Shown piece after piece: positions 49,701 to 61,044 of a stretch of DNA of 64,000 bases. Under the pieces are notes generated by a model. That model searched no databases and was not told the origin of the DNA. It saw only the letters and a list, made by a program, of their open reading frames with translations. Where the stretch lies: positions 15,470,229 through 15,534,228 of the forward strand of contig OX387188.1 of the NCBI GenBank assembly GCA_947561395.2, in the 5' to 3' direction. The position numbers and the translations under genes were made by a program. Every line of letters begins with the position of its first letter. The stretch's first letter is position 1. This DNA comes from Buxus sempervirens (lineage: Eukaryota > Streptophyta > Magnoliopsida > Buxales > Buxaceae).

Positions 49701-51469
49701 ACTTTATTATAAAATATTGCTATAATCTGGTTAATTAGGTTTTGATTTCACGTCCAAACCAAAATAGACCAACAAAATTTCACTCGTATCTCATATAATT
49801 TGGAGCTTGAAATTATTTCCATTTTCCCATAAAAAGGTAAAAGTGACAAAACTAGCCTCGGATAGGACCCTCTCACCAAGACTTTCCTTCTTCAGGAAGG
49901 ATTGTAGATAAAGAGAGGGACATCAGATGGGGATTCCGCAGCTGTGAAGGCGAGATCTTGATGCAACGCTGGTCACCATGGGCCTTGCCTGTATTTGATT
50001 GAGGTCATTTGAACCCATCAAACTCCACATATATTGACACACGAACCACCTAAGATAGTAAATGTTGAAATAGGTGGGTAAGCATCCAACACACGGCCCT
50101 GGTAGGATCCCATCTTTGCATTATAGTTTACCCAAATATACCGGGAATATATGAAAGTGCCTGAACGTGTAATTTTTTTTTCTGTCGGATTAGGGCTTTC
50201 GCATCCCTTTGAAGTGAAAGTAGCTTGGGGATTTTCTGAAGCGGAAGGAGCTTGTGATTTTCTAAAGTTTCTACAAGACAGAGGTTTGTCTATTTGATTT
50301 GTTTTTCATCTTGTGTGATTGAGTTTTTGTGATCGTCGTTACGATTTTCTAGGTTTTTTGGTTTCCTTTTCAGATCATTGTTACACTTGTTTAGATTTAG
50401 GTTTTAATTTTGTTTTTCGATATCTCATTTTTGTTTCTTTAGATCTTTGATTTGTTAGGGTTATTAATTCATTATTGAATTCATTACATAAACTGTTTGC
50501 ACATGAGGTGTTCTTCGATGTTGATTTTGTTTCAATTTCCTTTTTACTGTCAACGTCAAAAGTAAGCATCTATTTTACGCACGACAAGGAAACTTAATCA
50601 ATCTATTTGTTAATTATGTCATTCTAGATTTTGATTTCTCAATTCCATTCCCATTCTCATTATCAGTTGTGAAGTGGCTTGTTTTTATCCGTATATGTTT
50701 TTTGTTGGCACTCGTTGCTTTCTGGGCTCATTTCATGGAGCCTAGGAGAGCAGCTTGTGGTGGTGCACGGCATGAGGTGGTGGTTGTGTTCAAAAGAAAG
50801 GTTAACGATTCAGTTTTTATAGATTGTTGAATTTCTGTGAAAGCATTCGCGGAATGAGATTTACAGCCTCATTTGAGGAATTGAAAAATTGTTTCCTTCG
50901 GAAATAGTTATCAGAACTAAGAATGGAGTTGAGCATGAAGGCAGAATTCAAAAAATAGTTTCCTCTGGAAATACTAGTGAGAACTTGAATGAAGCTATGC
51001 ACAAAATGGGAAGGCTTATATTTCTTTTTTGGGGTGAAAATTTCATGTTTGCTTTACTATGATCTCCTCTGAAAAAATTAGAGAACTTTTGCTTGTGGTG
51101 TAAAAGTCAATTTCATTCATGCCCTATTTAATTCCTTAGTGTTTTTTTATGTTTATCATTTGTGCACAAGTTAATGGAGTTTTTGGCATTTTCCGAACAT
51201 CAGGTTCTATGTGTATTGACAAATCTCAGGAGTGTAAATGCAACTAATCTTTGTTTAAAACTCTCTTAAAATTTTAAAAGACCATTACATCCCCCAGTGG
51301 TTACTAATAATTAATGTCTAGGGTAAATATAGTATCATTGCGCACCCACTTGTTCTAAGAAAACCAAACCGCATACGGATTCTTCATATATCATTGTCAT
51401 CATCTTCAAAAGCTTATTCCCCCAATTGTCTAAAAACATTTCATTGCATGATCAAAATAAAAATTTAAC
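49701..51469 (+). other. CACTA leader region without recognised genes
   Basis: The 1.8 kb between the left subterminal repeats and the captured antisense fragment. Text at 50160-50290 (TTCTACAAGACAGAG followed by GTTTG) looks like a 5' UTR exon with a splice donor and may belong to the transposase transcript or to a captured promoter. No protein similarity was seen. Confidence 0.35.
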
Positions 51470-52117
51470 TTAGTATTCCAGTTTTACAATAGCATTTGAC
51501 GAGTCCTCTGGTGATTCGTATTGAAGCCAATCTCTTGTACAAATAAGGGCCTCCAGAGTTTCAGGTCTGAGGGAACTTTGATAGCGATCCATCTCTTTAG
51601 GTACAGTGTCAAAAACCGAATCCGGAGTAACTATTGATATGGGAATTGACAAAATATCATGAGCCATCCTTGAAAGGGTTGGGTATTTAATATTGTTCAG
51701 TTTCCACCAACTCAGGATGTCAAAGTCCCATACATGAGGTAGCAGAGACTCCTCTAGATACTGATCTAGCTCTGACTTTGTTTGTTGGCAATCGGACATT
51801 GATAGGTAGACCTCAAAATCTGAAAGCCCATCACTGCTAGAAAGAAAACTTCCTCCTTGAATTATCTCTCTCTTGGCAACAACTGCATTGGCCTCTGCCA
51901 GATTAGCTAATGTTAGCGAATGGGCATCCCCCTCTTCCATATTATTAGCTGCTGTTAGACAAAGGGCATTCTCCTCCACATTATTAGCTGCAGTTAGGGA
52001 AAGGGGCTGTTCTGCATATTCAAGAAATAGTTCATGAATACCCTCATCAACAAACTTGACGTACTTGGCAGCTTCATCACTGTATATCTTAGAGAAACTG
52101 ATCTCCACAAGTTTCAA
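51470..52117 (-). pseudogene. Captured 3' end of a DAYSLEEPER/RICESLEEPER-type hAT-derived gene
   Basis: 215-codon open frame, antisense to the transposase genes. VDEGIHELFLEYAEQPL is typical of the plant BED-finger hAT-derived proteins DAYSLEEPER and RICESLEEPER, and so is the dimerisation domain ELDQYLEESLLPHVWDFDIL, WWKLNNIKYPTLSRMAHDIL, SSLRPETLEALICTRDWLQY. The BED finger and the central domain are absent. An unusual triplicated stretch (SLTAANNVEE, CLTAANNMEE, SLTLANLAE) sits between the two conserved parts. The coding frame is open to a plausible natural stop. It could instead be an hAT transposon fragment, but the sequence reads like the domesticated genes. Confidence 0.8.
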
Positions 52118-52468
52118 CTGCAGCTAATAAAACTACAGCTTCATCACTGTACCAGGCTGCAGTTATTCCAATATTTATTGAACTTTTCATGTAAAGGTTT
52201 GGCATGATGGTAATTTAACCTCGTATGTCATCCTCACAATCTCTGAAGCATGATGGTAAATTTTGCTTCTAAAATGTATTATTTTCCTTTCGGAGGTAAT
52301 TTGAAGGCAAGCTAGAGATCTAGTTGTGTATGTGAAAGAAATTATATCACTATGAGGACAAAATGTTCTAGTATTGGTGGAAAAACGAAGTTGAAGAAGA
52401 TACTGATAAACTTCCTTTGAACAGGTGACAAATTTAAAAGAAAAGAACTTGAGAAGTGGTGCTCTTAT

Positions 52469-55400
52469 ATGGATCGAAGTTGGATTTATAAAGAAAGGTA
52501 CATCAGTTATTTATATATATTCAGTTATAATACAAAAAATTGAATAATATTGATATATTGATGTTATAAGTATTGTCTTTTTTTTTTTCCCTTTTGGTTT
52601 TGACTTAGGTTTAGCGATGAATATGTGGAAGGAGCTAAGTACTTCCTTGAATTTGCCTTTGCTAATGGCGAAGTCAATGAAGGCAAATTGAGGTGTCCAT
52701 GCACTAATTGTAACAATGTGTTGTTTCACGATAAAGAAACTATGGGGATTCACTTGTTTCATCATGGGTTTGACAAGCATTACATAGAATGGTATTATCA
52801 TGGCGAGGATATGCCAGAGATGATCTCTTACAGTGACCCTTTTATGGATGATGAAAATGATGTGCGTGGAGAAGGAATTGATATGAAAGATTTATTGCAC
52901 GATAGATTTAGAATCTCAAATATGGATGAAGTTTTTGGAGGGTTGGGGCAAGATCCCATACAAGAAGAAAGCAATGAAAGTGATCTTTTTAGAAAATTTG
53001 TGGAAGACTCTGAAAAGGAATTGTATCCTGGATGTAAGAATCACTCAAAATTATCATTTGTGTTGAGGTTGTACCACCTAAAGACCAGTGGTAGATGGAG
53101 TGATAATTCTTTTACAGGCTTGATTGAACTCTTGCTAGAATCCTTTCCAGAAGGTTGTACATTGCCAGAAAGTTTTTATCTCACAAGAAAAATTGTGAAA
53201 GGTTTAGGCCTCAAATACAACAAAATTGATGCATGTCCTAATGATTGTGTATTGTATTGGAAAGAGTTGGATGAGAAAGAATTTTGTCCTGTTTGTGGAA
53301 CTTCAAGGTGGAAGAAAAATGATGAACGAAAAAAAGGAGCTACTAAGAAGATATCGGCTAAGGTTCTACGTCACTTTCCATTAAAGCCGAGGCTACAAAG
53401 GTTATTTATGTCATCTAAAACTGCTTCCGACATGAGATGGCATGATGAGTTGCGTACTAAGGATGGGTTATTAAGGCATCCGGCTGATTCAAAAGCTTGG
53501 GTTGACTTTGATTCTAAGAATCCGAATTTTGCTTTGGAGCCCCGTAATGTTAGGCTTGGATTGGCAAGTGATGGGTTTAGTCCTTTCGGAACAATGACTA
53601 GTAGTTATACTACATGGCCTGTAATTTTAATTCCTTATAATTTACCACCATGGGTATGCATGAAGTCGTCAAATATGATTATGTCATTGCTCATCCCTAG
53701 CCCTAAATCACCAAAGCAGAACATTGATGTATACTTGCAACCTTTAGTGGAAGAGCTGAAAGAGTTATGGGATGTCGGGGTGAAGACATATGATGCTTCA
53801 AGAAATGAGATGTTTCAAATGCGAGCTGCATTGCTATGGACTATCAATGATTTTCCTGGTTATTCAATGTTGTCTGGATGGAGTACAAAGGGGAAGCTTG
53901 CATGTCCTAATTGTAACAAAGAAACTTGTGGCTTGCGATTGAAGTATAGCAAAAAGGAATGCTATATGGGTCATCGTCGATTTTTACCTTCAGATCACCA
54001 CTTTGGGTGGAATAAACAGTGTTTTGATGGCACTATAGAACTTAGATCTGCCCCCAAACAAATGTCTGGAGTTGAAGTACTACAACAATTAGAGGGGATT
54101 GCATTTGGCAATGAAAAGAAGAGATCACATTCCTTAAATGCACCTATGCCACATAATTGGAAAAAAAAGAGCATCTTATTTGAATTACCTTATTGGAAGC
54201 ATAATCTATTGAGACACAATTTGGATGTGATGCATATAGAAAAGAACGTTTGTGACAACGTGATTGGAACATTATTGGGTGATAAGAAAAAGACAAAGGA
54301 TCATGAGAATGCTTGTCGAGACTTAGAGCACATGGGATTGAGACAAGCACTTCACTTGCGTAAGGATAGTGCCAGTGGCCGTAAATATATCCCACCGGCT
54401 TGCTTTACAATGTCTAAGAGTGAGAAAAGATTGTTTTGTAAGGTATTGAAAAACTTGAAGGTTCCTGATGGGTACTCATCTAATATAGCACGGCGGGTCA
54501 ATTGCTGAAGGGTACTTGGCAGAAGAATGCCTTATATTTTGCTCCAGATACTTCAGTAGCGTTGAAACTATGTTCAACCGATCGGCAAGGAATTGTGATG
54601 GGAGTACTATAGGGGCTGGAGAGGAATATCAACTTAGTGATTTATAGATGGTTCAAGCTCATCGTTATATTTTGTTCAACCATGGGAAAGTTTCCGACTA
54701 CATAAAGTAAGATATTAGATAATTTTATTGATATTACTTATGTGCTATCAAATCTATCTTTATAGGAATTCCGTCTCATCTTTCATTAAAATTATTATGT
54801 AGGAAACATGAGTCCTATTTGAAATGTGTTCAACGCATTTCAAATGCTCGTGAATTGCAAAAGCAGCAAAATGCAAAATTTGTGGATTGGTTTAAAACAC
54901 ATGTAAGTAAGTTAACTTACATATAAAGTTAATTGCATGTATTGTTACTTTTAATGTGTATTTTTCATGTGAAATAGGTGCTGGATTTGACTTTGATGAA
55001 AGTAGATATCCCAGAAGAAATCCAGTTGCTTGCTAGAGGGCCAGACAAACAAGTGAAATGTTTTAGGGGTTACATGATTAATGGATATCGGTTTCACACT
55101 ATGGATTGTGAGGGTGGAGGGAAATGTCAAAACAGCGGTGTTGCAATTAAGTCAACTATAACAAGCTATGCTAGTATAAGGGATAAAAGACCTATTGAAG
55201 CACCGATCACATATCACGGCCGCATCAAAGAGATAATTGAATTGACTTATGCTCCACATCTTAAATTTATGATGTTCAAGTGTGAGTGGGTTGATGTGAC
55301 TGTTCAAGGTCGAGGGATAATGACTGACGATTTTCATATTCCTCTTGTAAACTTTAGTAAGTTACTACCTCAAAACCGTCTTATAGATGAGCCTTACGTG

Positions 55401-55661
55401 CTTGACTCTCAGGTAGATCAAGTTTTTTATGTTCAAGATCCAACTGAGGAAGATTGGCATGTTGTTATTGGACATAAGCCAAGGGACTTGTTTGATATGG
55501 GGCCAAAGATGGATGGACATGATGCTACAATTTGGGAGAGTTCACCATACAATGTTCAACAATTAGCTGACATGGACATTGATGAGATTGGAAATGTGAA
55601 TTGGGTGAGGGAAGATGTCCCAGGAACATTTGTTGATGAGAATAGAGATGCTAGTGACTAA
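52469..55661 (+). CDS. TNP2-like transposase of the CACTA element (broken)
   Basis: Catalyses excision and insertion in active relatives. Exon 1 (52469-52497) starts MDRSWIYKER and joins exon 2 at 52609, giving the family start. Domains: transposase-associated zinc region (LRCPCTNCNN, HLFHHGFDKHYIEWYYHGE), Transposase_21 (ACPNDCVLYWKE, CPVCGTSRWKK, RWHDELRTKDGLLRHPADSK, DFPGYSMLSGWSTKGKLACP, HNLLRHNLDVMHIEKNVCDN) and, after introns, DUF4216 (54978-55661; FRGYMINGYRFHT). Damage: near 54495 the frame shifts and a stretch normally found here is missing (text resumes as GSIAEGYLAEEC), and a stop lies at 54645-54647. Length is otherwise normal. Confidence 0.93.
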
Positions 55662-55880
55662 TTCATTAATGAAATGAACATTTTATGAGTTTATCATTTA
55701 TCCAGGTTTCATTTTATGAATTTCCAGCTTAGCATTATCTCTAAACAAGCTGTAAAATATTTATTATCCTCTTATTTTCTCTTTGTTTAAATGCTTGTTT
55801 AGGTTCATATATCTTTATGAATTTCTTCTTCTTTGAGTGACTTATGGTTTTATATAGATTGTCTTTATAGGTATTAAATA

Positions 55881-57283
55881 ATGAACATATCCGTGACACC
55901 CCAAAAGAGAGGTAGGGGGCGCACTCACCTTGCCTGGATGGCAAGAATGCCTGTGGATGAGAAGATACCGATAATTCTTAATACACGTGGTCAACCTATA
56001 GGAATCAATGCTAAAACGCTTGCTGCATATATTGGAGTTCAAGTGAAAAATGGAAGGATTTTGCCACTAGATAAAACCAATTGGATCAAGATAAATACAA
56101 TTTACAAAGATAGTCTTTGGCAAAAAATTCAGGTATTGCACCCTCGCCCCCCAAACACACACATATATGTTGATATGTGTTCATGTTTTATTTAATTTAA
56201 AGAATCTTGTTTAATCCTTATTTAACATTACAGGAACGATTTGATATCCTAATTGCTGGACGAGATTTTGTAATGAAGTCTGCAAATCATAAGTGGAGAG
56301 AATTAAAGGCAGAGCTGAAGGAGAAATACTATACTAGATTCTCCACGCGTATTGAAAGGTTAATGAATAAGCCCATTGAAGTTGAAGTCTCCCAATGGCC
56401 TATACTTATTGACTATTGGGACTCTGAAAAAAGCAAGGTATGCATAAGTTATAATTAATACGTGAATTAGGAAAATAGGTGTGTTTCTACTTTAAGTTCT
56501 ATGTTTTTTAAATTGCAATGTAGGCTATAAGTATTAAAAACAAAGCCAGTCGTGCTAAGCAGGCAATGCTTCACACCTCTGGGCAAAAGAGTTTTGCTCG
56601 TGTGGAGTATGAGGAGGTATTTCTTGATATAGAAGAGAAATTTAAAAATTATTGTATATTAAACGAATATTCTAACTTACTCTTGCTTGTTTTGCTAATT
56701 TGTAGCAAAGAAAAGATCCAGATATGGTCACTGACCGAGCTTGGTTGTTTATAAAAACCCACAAGCATAAAGGTGGCACAGCTGTAGATGCAGCTGCTGC
56801 AGAGGCAATTGTAAGTGTCGTTGTGTAAATGTCAAGTATTTGGAAATTTATAGGTGATTATACTAATAGTTTAAATACTCACTTTAGGAAAAAATGGAAG
56901 AATTGATTTCACAAACACAAGAAAGATCACAAGATAAAGATGGTCGTGGTGATGTATATGCTAGGGTCATGGGACGTGGAGGCCAGGCCGAGTCCGTGGC
57001 TATGGTATGGGCCCGACCCCTACTAGCATATGGGGATCCACTTCATGCCTTTCTTGTGGAGAAGCTGAGCAACTAAGAGAGATTATTTCAACTAAGGATA
57101 AAGAAATGGCTAATGTCCATAAGGAGCTTGATGATCTTCGAGGCAGATTGAGCATCATGGAACATTTACTGGTACTACTAATTTTCTATGATATTGGTTT
57201 TCAAAGTTTAAAATGAAATACACAAATATCTAATATACATTTTTGAATTAAATTCTTAACAGATGTCAAATGTCATGTCATAG
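55881..57283 (+). CDS. TNPA-like second protein of the CACTA element (Transposase_24 family)
   Basis: Six exons with GT-AG borders: 55881-56132, 56234-56437, 56524-56616, 56706-56810, 56888-57171, 57263-57283. Conserved text: RGPT-type basic start, then WKELKAELKEKYY-like WRELKAELKEKYY, KNKASRAKQAMLHTSGQKSF, DMVTDRAWLFIKTHKHKGG. The protein ends with a heptad-like coiled coil (EQLREIISTKDKEMANVHKE). In relatives it binds the subterminal repeats. One frame slip is likely near 56980, where VMGRGG should pass into GRVRGYGMGPTPTSIWG in another frame. Confidence 0.88.
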
Positions 57284-57657
57284 AGGAGCTCAACTGATGA
57301 AGACAGCCTGTGTTGAAGTCTACTTGAATAATCATTTTCAGACATAAATCAACTTAGAAATCAATCATTTTCAAAATTTTATTTGCCTTCATTTTGATGT
57401 CTTCCTATTCTTAGACGTCTTTTTAATTGCCACATCCTTAACTCCCTTCTAGAAGTGCTTTGATGGTTTATATTGTTTCCTTTTTTAAGTCTACTTTTAA
57501 TATCATATCTAGTAGTATTCAATATTTTCAAGTTTGCACATTTGATTTGTGGAATCGTTATGTAGTATTCAATATTGTTGATCTAATTTCTAGATCTATT
57601 GTTTTTTCCTTGTATGTTTGTTGGCAATAACCAGTAAAGTGAGCATTTTATTTTCAG

Positions 57658-58767
57658 TCATCCTGGTATCTTGAGTGGCATCTTGATCTGTTGATTATAT
57701 GGGCCTTATCTAGTACTGGGCAAACAGCCAAAGCAGAGGAATTACTGAAGGGTCTGAAATCCAAGTTTGAGAAGATATGCCTTGGTATTTTAGTAGCTTC
57801 GACTTGCATATTTTTGTTTTATTGCATCATTCTTTTTTTTTTTTTTGTATAATGTGTAAGATGAGCAAGAAGAAGCAAGAAATGATGCAGAAGGGAATGC
57901 TGGTTTGTTCCATTTTCTGTGCCTTTTGTACTCCAAATCAGCCTATTTAATAAATGTGTTTCTTTGGCAATAAGCCTTTTTGTGAATAATACTACCTATA
58001 TGTATTCAATTGAACTTTAGCAGTGTACATCAAAACTTGATATCAAGATATGTACAGAACTGTAGATGATTTGCAAAGTTACTTGTTGTGAATTGAATTG
58101 ATTGTAGAGTTTTAGTTGCTTAAAGTTTTAGTTAAATGTCTGTCATAATTCCATACTTAGCTTGCAGAGGCCCTATACGAATACAGAAGGGGCAATTATG
58201 AACATACAGCAGTATTGCTTGGTCCAGATTTTGATGCCAACAGCTGCAAGGTATTAAGTTATTCGTATAGAGATATTTATGCTACATGCACATAATATTT
58301 CAGGTAAGTATCCAAATTTGAATCTTTCCACTGCAGATGATTGGGGCATTTGATGAACAACTTGATGTATTCAATGAAGTTTGGTATGTTGTTCTGTTGG
58401 AAATTGGACAGGTCTCAAAGGGTATGGTAACCATTTTCTTTGGTTTATGAAACCTCATTAATGTGCATTTCTTATGGTGCAACATTTGAACTACAACAAT
58501 TGAAGTAATTGAGAAGAGGATTAAAATTAGGGAAGGGGTCCCTTTCTTGTGGCGCTTGCTGGTATGGTTTTGCCTCCATGTATATGTTTGCTTCTTAATT
58601 TATTACCTTATTATATGCACCAAAAATGTACACACACACATACATGCCCGTCATGTACATAGTTATATGTTAATATGCATCACTTGCTGGTCTTATAAAA
58701 CACTTATATTCTTTTGTTAATTTTTTATATGCATGGTGGCTCCAGGAGAGATGTTACTCAATTGCAG
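57658..58767 (+). pseudogene. Captured exons of a TTC38-like tetratricopeptide gene
   Basis: Exon-like blocks in order: 57658-57784 (WYLEWHLDLLIIWALSSTGQ, KAEELLKGLKSK), 57861-57902 (MSKKKQEMMQKGM), 58161-58250 (LAEALYEYRRGNYEHTAVLL, GPDFDANSCK), 58337-58421 (IGAFDEQLDVFNEVWY), about 58496-58561 (VIEKRIKIREGVPFLWRLL), 58746-58767 (ERCYSIAG). They follow the C-terminal half of plant TTC38 proteins in order, with introns kept, so capture was at the DNA level. The first exon's donor and the fifth exon's acceptor look damaged. No start codon context; not a working gene. Confidence 0.85.
58662..58713 (+). repeat. 52-bp direct repeat, copy 1 (between TTC38-like exons)
   Basis: Identical by eye to 58785-58836 (starts GTTATATGTTAATATGCATC, ends CTTATATTCTT). 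The two copies flank the last TTC38-like exon. Confidence 0.95.
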
Positions 58768-58784
58768 GTAGGAACATGCTTTAT

Positions 58785-58836
58785 GTTATATGTTAATATG
58801 CATCACTTGCTGGTCTTATAAAACACTTATATTCTT
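58785..58836 (+). repeat. 52-bp direct repeat, copy 2 (next to the TYW1 fragment)
   Basis: Second identical copy. It lies between the last TTC38-like exon and the TYW1 exon, so at or near the join of the two captured segments. Confidence 0.95.
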
Positions 58837-58870
58837 GATGGATTTATTTACATGATAAATTTTTCCTTAG

Positions 58871-59051
58871 GTCTACAACTTCAAAGTTGACAATGGAGAA
58901 TGTTCCTTGGCATGCTGATGCGAAAGCCTTCTCTGAGGCCTTAGCCATGAAAAGCAATGGGGAGTACGAAGTTGCTTGTGAACATGTCCATTCATGTTGT
59001 GTCCTCCTGGCAAAAACTAGCAAGTTCAAGAGTAATGGTCAATCGTATTAA
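58871..59051 (+). pseudogene. Captured exon of TYW1 (tRNA wybutosine synthesis)
   Basis: After a TTAG acceptor the frame reads STTSKLTMENVPWHADAKAF, SEALAMKSNGEY, ACEHVHSCCVLLAKTSKFK and a stop. The NVPWH...EYEVACEHxHSCCVLLA...KF pattern is the C-terminal part of the radical-SAM enzyme TYW1. In the intact family the chain continues with NGxWYTWIDY; here it ends NGQSY and a stop, so the end is lost. The sequence is otherwise highly conserved, which suggests recent capture. Confidence 0.8.
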
Positions 59052-59230
59052 TATCTGACATTCATGTTGTGTCCATAAAAGATCTGACATTCAGTTTTCT
59101 AAGCTTTGCTAAGTTTTGTAAGCATAAGCTGTTATTAATATTTTGGTTTTATTAGTTTTTTGGTCCTCTCCATTTATTGCCAAAGTCGTATTTTGGTCTT
59201 ATTGACCTCATGATTGTGTAGGTGCATGGG

Positions 59231-59271
59231 GGGTGGTGGTGGTGGGGGGGGGGGGGGGGGGGGGGGGGGGG
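59231..59271 (+). repeat. Poly-G tract in the CACTA element
   Basis: GGTGGTGGTGG followed by a run of about 30 G. The assembled length is probably unreliable. Confidence 0.9.
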
Positions 59272-59289
59272 TAAATTAATTTTTTTTAA

Positions 59290-59586
59290 ATTAATATATT
59301 TTTAGCGGCATTTTGTGGTTGTCGCTAAAGCCTTGTTGATAAATTTTATTACGACACTTTAAAAAAATGCCGTAATAGCTTATATTTTTACGGCATTTTT
59401 AAATGCCGTAAAAAGTCACTTTATAGCGGCATATTCCAAAGTGTCGTTATAAGTTGTCGCTATAACATAATGCAACACCACTTGAAACGGCACTTTATTA
59501 AAATGCCGTTATATGTTATAACGGCATTTTTCTATATTATAAGGGCACTTTTGAAGTGCCGTAATAAAAAGACTTTTTTTGTAGTG
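59290..59586. repeat. Right subterminal repeats of the CACTA element
   Basis: Inverted and direct copies of TAGCGGCATTTT, AAATGCCGTAA and ACGGCACTTT up to the terminus. They mirror the left end. Confidence 0.85.
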
Positions 59587-59589
59587 AAC

Positions 59590-61044
59590 GAAGAATTAGA
59601 TGTAGAGTAGGGAGGGAAGGACTTGGGTCAATGTTGCTTAGATCACAAATCTACAGAGATGATGACTTTCCTTTCTTGATAGGTTTTTGGTACCCCTCAC
59701 TCCCCTTGCCTTAGGTTTGAGTCAAACTTCCAACCTCCCCTGGTGGTCTTCTCCCTTGGTTGATTTGCTTTTCTTTTGGGTTGGATTTGCAGGGTTGGGC
59801 TAGATGAAATAAGGGTTTGGGTTGATTTGGCATAGGTTCAAATGGGGCGACGCTTTGAAAGAAAATATTGGGTCTTGCTTTGGGTCATGGGCTTTGAGTT
59901 GGAAGAAAGATGTGACCAAAAGATTCGGCCCATTGCAGATTGGCCCATCTCCATCCATCAAAAAAGAGCCGTTAGACCCAAATCTCCCTCCGGTTCCATC
60001 ATCAAAATATCAAACCCTTTGGCGTTAGTCTTATTAGTACTACCACCTGTTCTCTCACTGTCAAACACCAGCTAGAAGCGAGACCCACTGGGGTCCCGAA
60101 TCATCAGTGATTCAATTTTGATTTGACTCGTTTCAACCTCTCGAGTTGGAACTCACTTTCTTCCCTAGCACTTTAAGCAACGAATTTCTACGCCGGGTCA
60201 TTGGAACCACCATCGGTTTGGTATATTTCCTGCAATCGAAAGACAAACTATCGCCATTCTAACCCACAAATGGGTTCTTGAACGACAACAACGAGTACCC
60301 AATACAACCACATGACACACAAAATAATGGCAGATTTTCATATTTAAAATCAATCCATATGTTTGAGTTAGAATTTACACCAAAATAGATCCCCGAAGGT
60401 ATTTCTTTGTCCGACACAGTTTAATCTTTGTCATGACAAACACAATATTTTGTGTGCAATTACTCAATTCTATCTCTAGGGGAACCCCAAAAATCTTAAG
60501 ATAGTCTGATATTATCTTCCTATCCTGGTACTTCTGGGGAATACCATGAATCTGCATCCACAAAATGATGGAATTGAACCTATGCTCTTTCGCCTCTTCT
60601 TGTGAATCTACAGACTCCATAAGGGCTATAGACGAATTGATTATCCAAGGTTGGGCATTCAACACTTTAACTTTGTCTTCATTCTTGGAGAATGCCGTGA
60701 GAAATCTACGAGAGCGATTTTGATAGTTTTAGTAATTTCTATATTCCTCCACAGCCTCTCCGTTATGTTCCTGAATGCATTGAGCTGCACATCTTCATGA
60801 CACCTCGTAGGCAATCAAGTTTTTCCATTTGTTGTGCATGCGCTCAATGTCCTCCTCAGGGGGTTTAATAACTTGGTTTGATCTTGGGGGGATGAACAAA
60901 TTTTTGAGGTTTGCGATAAGATCTTCCATGTATGGGGAAACCAAGGACTAGACAACAAGAAGAAAGGCCCAAGGACTCCCAGGGAAACCACCACAACGAA
61001 GACAACCACTAGGGAGGAAAACCACTTGATCAGGTAGGCGAGGG
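59590..61044 (-). pseudogene. LINE ORF1 and 5' region, separated from ORF2 by the CACTA
   Basis: The minus-strand start near 60929 reads MEDLIANLKNLFIPPRSNQ, a typical plant LINE ORF1 start. After frame changes, FNSIILWMQIHGIPQKYQ (about 60375-60665) is the DUF4283-type domain. The rest toward 59590 is the decayed ORF1 tail. With 47886-49282 it forms one LINE interrupted by the CACTA. The 5' side is cut at 61045 by an LTR. Confidence 0.75.

Larger units (their letters stand above)
49283..59586 (+). mobile_element. Complete 10.3 kb CACTA (En/Spm) transposon carrying host-gene fragments
   Basis: Left end CACTACAAAAAAAAGG, right end CTTTTTTTGTAGTG, and the 3-bp duplication AAC at 49280-49282 and 59587-59589. 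Subterminal regions hold many copies of short ACGGCATTT/AAATGCCGT words. Both standard plant CACTA genes are inside: TNP2-like (52469-55661) and TNPA-like (55881-57283). Three further segments match unrelated host genes (51470-52117, 57658-58767, 58871-59051). It is inserted 30 bp upstream of the ORF2 start of a LINE whose two halves lie on either side. The TNP2 gene is broken, so this copy is probably non-autonomous. Confidence 0.93.

Noticed and set aside
52511-52801. 96-codon frame antisense to the TNP2 start
   Set aside because: Shadow of the transposase exon.
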